DNA of 64,000 nucleotides from Onthophagus taurus (GCF_036711975.1 NW_027248939.1:1-64000); one strand, 5' to 3'. Positions 44,701-54,965 are shown, counted from the stretch's first letter. Translations and numbers: made by a program. Notes: a model not told the origin generated them from the sequence alone.

Positions 44701-46567
44701 TAGCAATAAATTGGTTGAACTTTCTAAAAAAGTGCGTAGCACTAGTGGAAAATTCGTTCCACTACAACTTCGTAGAAAGATATCCACCAGTGTATTAAGA
44801 TTTCGGGTAGCTATAAAAAAATCTGCCGAATATAGAAATGGACAAAATGTTCCATATGAACAAAAACTTTTATTATTTCAAAAAGATTTATCAAATATTC
44901 AATCCCATATATTTGGAGACCACTAAAACTGTGCCCAATACTTTTGTAATAAAGTAAATGGCGTAGATAATATATTTGCAAACGTAAAGGAATGCGGTTT
45001 AGAAGCAGATATCAACACCTGTTTGCAACGAATTATATCTAATTCTTCATCTTGTTTGCTGAATAAAAATAATAATAGCGCCGAGGAGTTCAATAGTTTA
45101 GTAAATAAATTTATTGGTGGTAAACGAGTATGTAAATATCATTAGTATTTTCCTTTTTTAATGTTCAGTTTTGCAGATCAATTTCTCTTTAGGGGGATCC
45201 TACCAACTACGGTGCCTCATTGCAGCAATTCTGTTCAATTGTCGAGAGCATTATTTAAAGAAAATTGCAGAAAATATGGGAAAGAAATTAGGACACTACA
45301 CTAAAAAGTGTTGTGAACAAAAATATGAAATGTTGATGAAACGGCGAAAGACGCAGCAAGGGAAAAAACGTAAAAGGGTCAGACCAGTTGCACTAGAAGC
45401 GGACAGCGACTATGGAGATGTTGAATTACCACCACAAGAAGAAATTGCTAGAAGAAAAGAAGTTATATTCAATTTATTGAAAAAAACAAAAGAAGAAGCA
45501 GATATAATAGAAGTACGAACTAGAGGTCAATATAGCAATCCTTGTTGGAGACAAGAAAGGTTATATAGATTAACAGCTTCCAATTTTGGAGTAGTGTGCA
45601 AAAGAAAAGCATCAACACCACCGAACAATCTTTTAAAATGCCTATTGGCAAATAGTTTTCGAGAAAACAAAGCCACCGAATATGGTTGTCAATATGAAAA
45701 CGCAGCAATAGAAGCTTTTCAAAATATTTCTGGCCTACATGTAGATCCATGTGGTTTATATGTAGGTCAAGGAGACTTTTATTTTTTAGGAGCCAGTCCA
45801 GATGGGGTAATCCATAGCAACAATTCCATTATAGAAGTTAAATGCCCATATAATTTAAGAAATATATCTATAGAACATGGCATCCGTACCAAAAAAATTA
45901 ATATTTTTCAACATCGAAACGGCGAATTAAAATTAAAAACAAACCATAATTATTTTTACCAAATTCAAGGGCAACTTCAGATAACAAAAAAGGAAAAATG
46001 TTATTTTGTTGTGTGGAGTCCGATAGGACCCCCGCATATAGAAGAAATAAGTAAAGACGATAATTTTTTTAACTTAAAAATGAAAAACCAGTTACAATTA
46101 TTTTTTACAAATGAAATGTTAAATGAAATCATTAAACAACCATTATAATGTTATTGTTGTAGTTTTTCTTGATTTCTTTAACTATACCTGAATATTTATG
46201 ACATTTGGTTCTTATGTTTATCTTCTTCGTATCATAAAAGTAAGAGAATGAAAATACATATACATATTTAATCGTATTAGGTACGATTAATTACTATCAA
46301 ATTATTCAAATTTTTCAAAGGTTTTAAAATAAAATTTTTTAAATTCAGAAGTTTTGGATTACGCGATAAAAACATTCAATATTATAATAATTATAATAGA
46401 CATTTCTTTTTTACATCTGTTTTGTGACTGACGATAAAAAAAAATTTTTAGCAACTGATCTCGACCAATAGAAAAGCAGAGGCATTGTAATACCGATATA
46501 TGCTATCCTTTTTTGAACTTTCGTTTCTCTTTCAACGAACTTATTCCCACGAAACGGTCGAACAGCC
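41777..46567 (+). mobile_element. 4.8 kb DNA transposon with TTAA target duplication, encoding Mutator-like and YqaJ domains
   Basis: The ends are a perfect 13-bp inverted repeat, GGCTGTTCGACCG and CGGTCGAACAGCC. TTAA lies directly outside both (41773-41776 and 46568-46571). Removing the element with one TTAA restores the PLE-E frame exactly (KQLNFLDL), so the boundaries are certain. Flanks of 1.4 kb on the left and 0.4 kb on the right are non-coding. A TTAA target is used by piggyBac and Kolobok, not by classical Mutator elements, which duplicate 8-11 bp. Confidence 0.95.
43204..46148 (+). pseudogene. Transposase: Mutator-like domain fused to YqaJ exonuclease, five exons (copy 2)
   Basis: Exons, with consistent phase at every GT-AG junction, are 43204-43280, 43446-43508, 43751-44019, 44101-45127 and 45177-46148, about 800 codons. 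The basic N-terminus is MVKTRKSPSKVLSKKRQFL. Exon 3 has SIFTIKCQMCGMESE. Exon 4 has the Mutator-like transposase domain: VSDGAWSKRSYRTNYNAASG, CRICTEHF, LIGDGDSSVTKKL and KVECINHLLRNFSNKL, with the D, D and E candidates visible. The last exon has a Lys/Arg-rich tract, then the YqaJ nuclease: RLTASNFGVVCKRK, LGASPDGVI, IIEVKCPYNL and YFYQIQGQLQITKKEKCYFV. The D, E-x-K and Q residues of a PD-(D/E)XK nuclease are kept. Two lesions exist: an extra or missing T in the T8 run (44141-44148) and TAA at 44924-44926. Otherwise it is complete, so it is a very young loss or, at the homopolymer, a sequence error. Confidence 0.88.
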
Positions 46568-48042
46568 TTAACTTTTTAGACCTTACACTAATGAACATTA
46601 ACAATGATATTGAATATAAGATATATCGAAAACCAACTCAAACTGATACAATAATTCCTCAAACATCTTTTCATCATTATTCACATAAAATATCTGCCAT
46701 TAGATCTTACATTCATACTCCTTCTTCAGAAGAAAAAAAAAAACAATGAACTTCTAATTATAAAAACAATAGCAATTAATAATGGATTTTCCAATGATCA
46801 ATTGATTCGTTCATTAATAAATTACAATTAAAACACAATCTCAATTCATCTACAGCTTTACAAAGTATAACACATAACGAAAATACCAACAATAAAATTT
46901 ATAGATTTATAAATTTTGTAGGCAACATTAGTTATAACATAAAAGGATTTTTAAGAATTATAATATTGATGTTTCATTTAAAAATAACAACACCATAAAA
47001 CAAAAGTTTTTCAATGCCAAAGACAGAATAGGTTTGTTAGATCAAAGTGAGGCATATAAACTACAATGTAACACTTGTAGTACTACCTACATAGGAGAAA
47101 CTGGTAGATCCTTAAAAACCAGAATTAGAGAGCACCAGCACAACGATAATTCCAATTTCGGCAGACACATGCTTAATTCCAAACATGATTTTGACATACA
47201 GCAAAATGTTTCATTATTACATGCACATAACAAACTTTTCAAATTAAACCTTTTAGACCAATACGAGACAGACAAGTTTAAATTTAAAAATCCCCAAAAT
47301 TGAATGCCTTAACGAGTAGATCTACAGTTCTAAAACTCCTTTTCTACCCCTTTCCCCAAAATGGAGAGGACCGCATGCATTCTTCGCACTTTTTGCGGTC
47401 CCAGCGGCCAACACCCACCTTCCTCCCCTATACCTACCCTTACTACCCTTTATCCCTTTTTTATAAATTAATTTAAAATCCACTTTTTTTACATCCCAAA
47501 TGTTGAACTATATCACAACAAACTAACATTTATAAATTTTCAAATTATAACAAATTTACTACTTGTTTATACAGGCAACTTCGGATTACCTTTTTATGTT
47601 TACAACAAAATAAGTTACAATGTTTTTTCTTTGTCTCAGAGTCTGTTTCTAATTTTTAACTATTTTAAGTTGCTTTACTTTTATTTTCAAATTAATTACG
47701 TTTCATCTTTTACAAAAATGGTGTTTTCTCTCTTATATTTTTTCGTTACGACTTATGTACTAAAACGTCACAACTCCTTTCTTCGTTCTTCCTTTTTAAC
47801 GTGTCGATCTGTTGTTTGTCGTAACCTCAAAGTAATTTTATTTAAAATACTTGCAATTACACTTAATACTTTGCAATATGACATCTTAGTTAACTCTTAT
47901 GACATTGTAAGTACACTTTTATATTTTTTATATGATTTCTTATATTTACTTGTTGTATGTTTTATAAATTTAATTCGACTTTCATATCAAATTTCGAAAC
48001 CTTTATGTTAAATAATTAAATTGACCGATTGTTAATCTCATT

Positions 48043-48084
48043 GTAGACTCTGAAGATGGCCATGGGCCGAAACTAGTAAGACTT
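48043..48084 (+). ncRNA. Hammerhead of the right PLE-E repeat
   Basis: Core CUGAAGA is intact, with stem II GGCC-AUG-GGCC, GAAAC, stem III ACUAGU and triplet GUA. A 2-base deletion relative to the left copy leaves stem I as AGACU against AGACU with one internal mismatch. Confidence 0.7.
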
Positions 48085-48773
48085 AATTAAATAAATAATA
48101 AAACCAGTTTCAAAAGTACAATACTAAGAATATTAAATTTAATTACCTTCTCACGAATCAAACAACTGGTATAATGGATTTTAACCATAATTATCTAAAA
48201 GTTATATAACCTAAATAATTCCGTTAAAACCCTAAACCTTTATGTATGTCAGGAGCATTTCTTCGATTCAGTTTGTATGCAAGATTAAAAGCTTGTTAAA
48301 ATGTTTGTTATAATATATAAATATAATAAATATTCTGTTGTGGTACATGTTGCTGTATTAATCGCAAATTGGATATGTGGGAGTTTCTCATCCCATGTTG
48401 CGTGATCATTTCCCGCAAAGATATCCAACTGTGGTTTTAAATTACGGTTTTTCCATTCTACTGTGTTTGCTTCAGGATGATATACAGGATTCAAAGTCTG
48501 CTTGACATCCAGTATATACATGGTTTGCTGCATTACCTTGGAAACAAATTGTATGCCATTATCACTAAGAACTCGTCTTAGTAAGTCATATCGGAGAAAT
48601 ACTTCTTCTACCAAAATTTGAGCACACACGACGGCTGTTGCTTCTTTTATTGGGAAAAATTCCACCCATTTTGTAGAAGTATCTTCCACAATAAAAATCC
48701 ATCGATTTTTCGTTGCTGTTTCGAGTAATGAGCCAAATGGGTTCGGAGTGAAAAAGGTAATGCTTGGAGGGCG

Positions 48774-50453
48774 TTGAAGTCGGTAGGTATGGGCGGTATT
48801 GCGGGCAATTCAATACCAGGGCATCTTCAACGACCTGATGATTTAAATTTTTATTATGTCAATTCTGTTTCATCTTTATTACCTTTCGATGATGATTTGT
48901 ACAGATATTATAGTAGTAATCGAATTAATAGTAACACTTTTACATTTCAAAGGATAAGTAACTCTGACATATACGAAATTATAAATTCTATAAAAACAAG
49001 TGCAGCAGGAATAGATACATTGAATATAAACTTAATTAAACTTTGTTGTCTTTACATTACAGATTATATCACACATATAATAAATCATTGTTTGACGGAG
49101 GGTGTTTTTCCAATAGAGTGGAAGATAGCACTGGTAAAGCCGTTGCCTAAAGTTAGTCGGCCCTTAGTGTTTGCTGATCTCAGACCTATAAGTGTACTTC
49201 CGGTGATATCAAAGATTGCCGAAAAGGATATTGCTGGCCAGCTGCAACGCTATATTAATAAAAATAAAATCTTACTAGATGTACAGTCTGGATTGAATGT
49301 TGACGATATTGTGAGGGAGTTGGATACGGGTAAAGCTACTGTATTGTGTCTGCTAGATTTTTCGAAGGCATTCGATACGATTGATCATGAACTGTTGCTA
49401 TCTGTGTTACAGTTTATTGGGCTGGATGATATTGCAGTCACTTTGCTATATAATTATATAACGCATCGGCAACAAGATGTTATTATAGATGAGGTATTAT
49501 CGTGTCCTATTCATTTAAGGTCCGGTGTGCCGCAGGGTTCTGTCCTGGGTCCGCTTCTATACACTGTTTACACTAGTAGATTTTATTCTCACTTAAAATA
49601 TTGCAGAATACATTTTTATGCAGACGACACTCAGTTGTACCACAGTTTGTTGCCAACATAGTGTGCGTTAGCTAATCAACACATTAATGATGACTTGCGG
49701 AATGTTGTTGAGATCTCTCGCAGGCATGGCCTTAAAATTAACTCCATGAAAACTAAACTGGTTTTATTCTCATCGCAAAAATATCGTGATTCAATTAAGT
49801 CTAGCCTTGATATTTGTGTTGGTGACGTGAGGGTACCCTTTGCAGCGTCGGCAAAGACTTTGGGCCTGATTATTGACGAAAAGCTGAGATTTATTGATCA
49901 TATAAATAAATGTACTCAGAGAGCTTACGCTAATTTGCGGTCAAGATATAGCAACAGAAAGTTTTTAAACAAAAAAATTAAAACTATGCTTTGTAATGCG
50001 TTGGTTCTTTCCCATTTCAACTTCTGCGATGTCGTGTATTCTCCCTTTATTACAGCGCTTACAACTCAAAGAATACAACGAGTGCAAAGTTCTTGTTTGA
50101 GGCTGATTTTTGCTGTTCGGCGTCGCCAACATATAAGTCATAAGTTGCGGGAGGTAAATTGGTTAAATATGAAGCAGCGACGAGCTCTGCATTCAGCGCG
50201 TTTATATTTTACAATACTAAAAACTGAAAAGCCACCGTATCTATATAGAAAAATAGTATTTCGATCAGACGTACACACAATAAATGTCCGTTTTAAAGGT
50301 ACACTAACTCCTCTACACTCGCTTGAATTTTTTAAAAATTCGTTTACGTTTCAGATTACAACAGTTATTAACAGTCTCCCGATAGATATCAGAAGTTGTA
50401 ATACGATAAGGTCATTCAAAAATAAATTATTTGTTCATTTATTTAGTGCATAA
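48774..50453 (+). pseudogene. LINE reverse transcriptase (CR1/jockey-group), one stop and one deletion
   Basis: The frame reads QRPDDLNFYYVNSVSSLLPF, then KTSAAGIDTLNINLIKLCCL, the RT fingers DLRPISVLPVISKIAEK, and motif A LCLLDFSKAFDTIDHELL. Then come GVPQGSVLGPLLYTVY (motif B) and FYADDTQLYHS, the catalytic FYADD. A TAG (about 49659) follows LLPT. The downstream frame continues ALANQHINDDLRNVVEISRR, KTLGLIIDEKLRFIDHI and ends in the C-terminal helical part FKNKLFVHLFSA. The QSGFR region is shortened (QSG directly followed by LNVDDIV), a small in-frame deletion. The endonuclease domain is absent. Without the stop this would be an RT with all catalytic motifs. Clade naming beyond the CR1/jockey group is uncertain. 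Confidence 0.85.
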
Positions 50454-50731
50454 TTTGATTTACGATGATATAGCAGCCGTCGCCGTGACATCGCTGAGTT
50501 TAAATATTAGAGGGTGTGCAAGGTTCTCACTACAGATGGCAATATTATTTGCTGTTTCTTTTTCTTTTGAATTATTGTTTTATATTATTATGTTTTGGTT
50601 GTATTATTATTATTATTATTTTTTGGTATTATTTTCGTTATTATATTACGTATCTGTTTTTTTTCGCTCTCTTAAGGTTAAGTTGAAAATCAGTATTATA
50701 CTGAACTTCGCCTTTTCGTTCACCTTTTTAT

Positions 50732-53490
50732 TAGTGATGGGCATAATCGAATGACCATAATCGATTATCCGATTATACACGATCATTCGAGGTATCGATT
50801 ATTCTAAAAAATAATCGATTATAATAAAATAATCGAATGAAATAATCGAATAAAATAATCGATTATTTTTCCATTCGATTATATTTCTATTCGATTATTT
50901 TTTCATTCGATGTTGAAAGTTAAAATAAAATTCTATATAAAATATTGACTGACATACTACTTCAAGGCTGTTTTGGGAATTTACCGACTTCTCTGAATGT
51001 CTCATTTTAATATTTAAATTAAATAGAGCCTCAAATGATTAGTAAAATCGACGTTTTATGTTTGTATTCATTACTAGTTGTTTAATATGAAGTAAAAAAA
51101 GAATGATTATTTGATTCCCCATGATAATATGGAGGATGGTCAGTCAAAATACATATTTCAAAGAAAATATTTATTGCACTACATATTACTATTTAAAAAC
51201 ATGATTTCGTTGATCATATTGCTGCTTAACCTACTCCTTCTGTCCTTTGTTAACTCGCCTGCTTTTGAGAATACCCTCTCAGATGGCACTGATGTTGCTG
51301 GCACGCAGAGGTACTTATTTGCAAGTTTATATAGTTCCGGGAACATCTCCTTCTTGGACTCCCAAAAGTCTAAAGGATTCAGCTTCCTATCTACCAATGG
51401 TAGGTCTAGGTACTGATTTATTTGTGCTTCGGCAGAATGTGTAGGTGTGGACGCGCTGAATTCCTGCTTAGCCTTTATATCAAAATGCTCCCAAAGTAAA
51501 CTAGCTTGGTTCTCGCTGGAATCTAAAATTTATATTCAAATATACTCTATTATCGAACTATTGCAATAACAAACAAAAAAAACTTTTAACGAAAATGAGT
51601 TAATAGTAATAATTTACCTACACGCCCCTGAGTACAAGGTATTTCAGAATTTGGAGTTTCTAGATGCTGAGTGATAGTCACAATCAAATCCTCTACTTCT
51701 TGTGTAATCCATTTAAGGGCTTGATTACCATTTATTACCTTATCAAAGGCCAATATCTTTAATCTGGGGTCCAATAATGTCGCCTTTGCACAAATTTTTG
51801 ATGATTCAACATAACCCAATCTCCTCAATAGGATATCATGAAAATTAGTTTGCAATATCTTTCCCGTGGAAGTTATTGGTTGTGCATTCTCAACAGCGTG
51901 TTGGACACCACGAATTAAGGGGATAATAATGGACAACGTTATATATTTTTCTCCCGACAACTCGGAAGTCATAGCTTCAATAGGTTTTAAAATACATATG
52001 CAGTCTTTAATTAGTGCCCAGTCTTCCGATGACAAAAGTGAAGGTGATCCGGGAAGATTGGACATTGCTGCTGACAACGGAACTTTTAATTCCTCTAATC
52101 TTTGCATCATCGCCAAGCAAGAATTCCATCTTGTTGAAACGTCCTGTTTCACTTTTAGCAGAGGAAGTTTCATTTGATCGTGCATTTTGGCCAGTTCACC
52201 AGATGCTACAGTGCTTCTTTTAAAGTGTCCCACAATATTTTTGCATTTCTCGAGCAATTGCTGTAGATCTGCATGTTTGAGGGTGTCCATGGTACATAGG
52301 TTCAGCGTATGTGCTATGCAGGGTTGGTGAGTCTTATTGAGATGAACAGTGATAGCGTTTCTCATATTTGAAGCGTTATCTGTTACAATACAGTGAACTT
52401 TTTCAAAGATATCCCAACTTTCAAAAACTTCGCGAAGTGAGCTGGCAACATTTCCTGCTGAATGACGATCAACCAATTGTTTTGTTTCCAGTAGGTAACT
52501 GTTCAATTGGCTTCCGTTTATATAATGAGCAGTAACTGCCAAAAATGCTTTCGTAGATGATGATGTCCATATATCTGTTGTTGTAGACAAATTTGACGAC
52601 AAATTCAACTCATTTTTTACCTTACTCAACGTCGCTGTATATATATTTAGTATAAGGGAAGTTGTAATTTTTTTTCGACTTGGTAAGTCATAATGCCCAT
52701 TAAGTTTATTTGTATATTTCATGAACCCCTTATTTTCAACAATGGATAAGGGCTGAAAATCAGAAACTATCATTTCAACTAAACTTTGATCTATTTCGGT
52801 TTGCTCATTTTCTGAAATACTATATGTTTGTGTTTTTCCGTAAAGAGCAACTTGACGTTTACGTTTGGAAGGCGGTGGGTGTATTATAGAATGTTGTGAG
52901 GAAGTTTCAGTTGTAGAAGTTGACGGGAGTGTACCTCGAATTTCTTCGCATGATGTATCTTGAGAAGGTTTAGATTTTTGTAATAATAAGGCTGGGTGCT
53001 TTCGTTTTAGGTGTTCACTTAAATTTGTAGTATTGCCAAAGAATTTAAATTCTCGCTTACATTCACTACACATTGAGATATCTCCTCTTCGTACAAAATG
53101 ATCCCAGACGAAGGATCTCTTTGCAGTTTGTCGAGGCATATCATTAAATCTTAATAAACACAGAACAATACACAAACACTTGACCTGGTTGCGCGAGTTT
53201 GTGCTCGAGTGAACGACGAACGTAGTTCGGGTAGGGGTGTGCAACGTGTATATATTTACAGCGAGTTTCAAAGAATTCGGTAAATCCCCGTAACAGCCCT
53301 CTGAAGTAGTAATACTGTAAATATTTTAGATAGAATTTTATTTCAACTTTCATCATCGAATGAAAATATAATCGAATGGAAAAACAATCGACTATTTCAT
53401 TCGATTATTTTATAATTGATTATTTTATTCGATTATAAAATAATCTATTAATAATCAATTATTCATATATCTCGATTATGCCCATCACTA
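50732..53490 (-). mobile_element. hAT transposon, near-intact, 8-bp TSD
   Basis: TIRs TAGTGATGGGCATAATCGA and its complement at 53472-53490. Exact 8-bp duplication CTTTTTAT at 50724-50731 and 53491-53498. Subterminal DNA at both ends is packed with AATCGATTA and TCGAATGA repeats. Total 2759 bp with one transposase gene on the minus strand. Confidence 0.96.
51179..53139 (-). CDS. hAT transposase (BED zinc finger, RNase-H-like core), two exons, apparently intact
   Basis: I start at the ATG at 53139 (MPRQTAKRSFVWDHFVRR) because the BED finger begins there; the longer open frame upstream is untranslated. The BED finger has MCSECKREFKFFG then SEHLKRKHP (C2H2). The core follows with LSTTTDIWTSSSTKAFLAVT, the catalytic-region HCIVTDNASNMRNAI, CIAHTLNLCT and DVSTRWNSCLAMMQRLEEL. 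A 95-bp GT-AG intron (51523-51617) lies after CTQGRV. Exon 2 reads SSENQASLLWEHFDIKA, then the dimerisation end PATSVPSERVFSKAGELTKD and RLSSNMINEIMFLN. About 620 residues, typical of this hAT lineage. No stop or frameshift was found, so this is the best candidate for a working transposase here. Splicing is inferred from phase and motif continuity. Confidence 0.9.
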
Positions 53491-54016
53491 CTTTTTATTT
53501 GCATAAAATATAATTTGTATAATTTATATAGGTGTAAGTGAACGAATAAAGTCATATATTATTATTATTAAATAGATCAATAGACAATACTTCAAATCTT
53601 CGGTTGTAAGTAGGAGTTTGCAATAAACCCGCTGGTTTTAAATTGGTTGGTTTATACTTTTGGCAAGGGACACATGCCTTAACATAGTTCTGGAGATAGC
53701 GCCTCATTCCAGGCCAATAGTACCTTTTTGCTATTCGTTCAATGGTTTTTTCTCGGATTCATAGTGCCCTGCGGTTGCATCATCATGGTATTCTCTCATG
53801 ATTTCGGCTCTGCATTGTGATGGCACTACATATTGTGCTTCTTCCTCATCTGATTCTGCAGAATAACGAAGAAACACCATTGTTCATTAAATAACCTTTT
53901 CCCGTCCTATGGGCGTACTCTTTATTCTTAGGAACAGTTTCAAAGGATTTGAAAATCTTGTCCAACTCTGGATCTGCCAATTGATCAGACCACAATTTCT
54001 CTAAACTATATTCTTT

Positions 54017-54339
54017 TATAAATGAAACACAACCAGAAGGAAGGACACCTTTACACGTTAAGGACAGGAATAACTGAAAGGAAAAATTAGCAGCGCCGGG
54101 ACTCGAACCCAGGTCTCCCGTTTGCCGGACGGTTGCACTGACCTCTATGCTACGCCACAAGGTGTAGGGAAATTAACAGACAAGGATTCCTTTCAACCTG
54201 TACATTTCTGGACCGCATTCGCACCGTCCGGCAAACGGGAGACCTGGGTTCGAGTCCCGGCGCTGCTAATTTTTCCTTTCAGTTATTCCTGTCCTTAACG
54301 TGTAAAGGTGTCCTTCCTTCTGGTTGTGTTTCATTTATA
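54017..54339. repeat. Inverted pair of a tRNA-derived SINE
   Basis: Two arms of 118-119 bp (54017-54134 and 54221-54339) are near-perfect inverted copies with an 86-bp spacer. On the minus strand the left copy extends to about 54170 and has an A-box-like TGGCGTAGCATAGAGG and a B box GGTTCGAGTCCC, so it is tRNA-like at its head. The right copy keeps the B box but not the A box. Both share the 3' tail ending TGTTTCATTTATA. The left copy ends exactly where the Gypsy frame begins. Confidence 0.82.
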
Positions 54340-54344
54340 TGTTA

Positions 54345-54875
54345 CATACACGTTTATATTAATTCCACTTATTGTTTATATATTCTTTTAGATCAACAGT
54401 TACTGTACATACACTAGTGTAGTTTCTCTCAGCAGTTGTCAATAATCATAAGCATAATTGCGTGCATCTGTATTTAATGTGAATGGTTTCGCAAACATTG
54501 CATTGATTTCCAAACTTTATCTTTCTAAGATTTTTTAACTTTGAAGGTCAGGATTTAAACCAAAAATTTTTACAAGAATCTTCATTTTGACTCTAGTATT
54601 TGTGATTAAAATTGTCCCACGACTTACAGAAACACACTGTATATATTTATGTATGTAATTTTGCAGAGTATCATTGAAAAATCCATTGTTGTGCAATGTC
54701 TCATTCGTTTGTATATTTTACTTTCATTGTGACTGTGCTTGATTTTAAAATGTTTTTACTGATTCATATGTATATACTTAAATTAACTTGATTATCATCT
54801 ACATAGAATTGATGTAAGTTATTTATTTATAACGATTAATATTTTAATGAGATAATTGTGTTTCCACTTAAATAG
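54345..54875. other. Spacer, nothing recognised
   Basis: AT-rich DNA between the SINE pair and the orphan hammerhead. No coding or repeat structure was seen. Confidence 0.4.
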
Positions 54876-54917
54876 ATATTGTTTGATGATGAAGTAATTC
54901 GAAACCGGTACCAATAA
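54876..54917 (+). ncRNA. Orphan Penelope hammerhead, degraded
   Basis: Stem II GAA-GUAA-UUC, GAAAC, stem III ACCGGU and triplet GUA are intact. The core reads UUGAUGA (U for the invariant C), and the adjoining stem I base is also changed (AUUGU where AUUGG would pair with CCAAU). Probably inactive. Confidence 0.6.
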
Positions 54918-54965
54918 ATATTTAATATGCAAGTCAGAAGTTTTCTTAAATTACTTTTTTATATA

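Larger units (their letters stand above)
40100..47303 (+). pseudogene. PLE-E pol (RT plus GIY-YIG), interrupted
   Basis: The N-terminal region (about 40200-40730) carries TNLSNINFN, KELDLLNKG and LAIDLESAANGAQ with stops and frameshifts. About 400 bp at 40735-41140 looks foreign to it. The RT (41340-41739) reads LLSFDVTNLYTNIPIAETL (motif A), YVYNEGLPMGSPLSGLLSDI and WRRYVDDILIIW (catalytic YVDD). Then the TTAA-target transposon splits LEKEKQL from NFLDLTL, which continues at 46572 with YKIYRKPTQTDT and SYIHTP. After frame breaks the nuclease (47034-47303) reads EAYKLQCNTCSTTYIGETGR then LKTRIREHQHN. The RT catalytic motifs are intact, but the N-terminal part is broken. Confidence 0.85.
39772..48199 (+). 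mobile_element. Penelope-like element PLE-E with long direct terminal repeats
   Basis: A block of about 370 bp at 39772-40138 is repeated directly at 47828-48199: both begin AAAGTAATTTTATTTAAAAT and end ATAATTATCTAAA. Between them lies a Penelope ORF in the same direction, interrupted at 41777-46567 by a DNA transposon. The layout (coding body between direct repeats carrying a hammerhead) is that of Penelope pseudo-LTRs. Repeat copies differ by a few substitutions and small indels (for example CATCTAACTCT against CATCTTAGTTAACTCT). Removing the 4.8 kb transposon leaves about 3.6 kb. Confidence 0.92.
48776..53574 (+). mobile_element. 5'-truncated non-LTR retrotransposon (CR1/jockey-group), with a hAT in its 3' region
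   Basis: Coding sequence begins in mid-protein near 48780, and the 3' end is a short (ATT)n tract at 53555-53574, directly followed by the resumed Gypsy sequence. The hAT (50732-53490) sits in the 3' untranslated part. Target duplication of the LINE was not resolved because the left junction is unclear. Confidence 0.82.
48285..54016 (-). pseudogene. Ty3/Gypsy integrase region (Gypsy-C), split by a LINE
   Basis: On the minus strand the 5' part (54016-53575) reads KEYSLEKLWSDQLADPELDK, YLMNNGV, then the zinc-binding end and CQKYKPTNLKPAGLLQTPTY then RRFEVLSID. The 3' part (about 48740-48285) continues TATKNRWIFIVEDTSTKWVE, RVLSDNGIQFVSKVMQ (second aspartate), NPVYHPEANTVEWKNRNLKP (the glutamate region) and HATWDEKLPHIQFAINTATC. 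The spacing shows that 4.8 kb of LINE and hAT was inserted after SID(L). Frame breaks are present. Its integrase motif style differs from Gypsy-A and Gypsy-B, so it is a second Gypsy family. No LTR or RT was found. Confidence 0.85.

Noticed and set aside
47631-48011. A 126-codon hydrophobic open frame
   Set aside because: It lies in the PLE-E 3' region and the terminal repeat; AT-rich DNA gives Phe/Leu/Tyr-rich frames by chance.
39772-48199. PLE-E direct repeats read as LTRs of an LTR retrotransposon
   Set aside because: The enclosed gene is Penelope RT plus GIY-YIG, and the repeats carry a hammerhead and lack TG...CA ends.
54060-54175. A tRNA gene on the minus strand (good B box, A-box-like head)
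   Set aside because: The acceptor stem does not pair with the 5' end, and the same sequence recurs inverted with a common non-tRNA tail. It is a tRNA-derived SINE.
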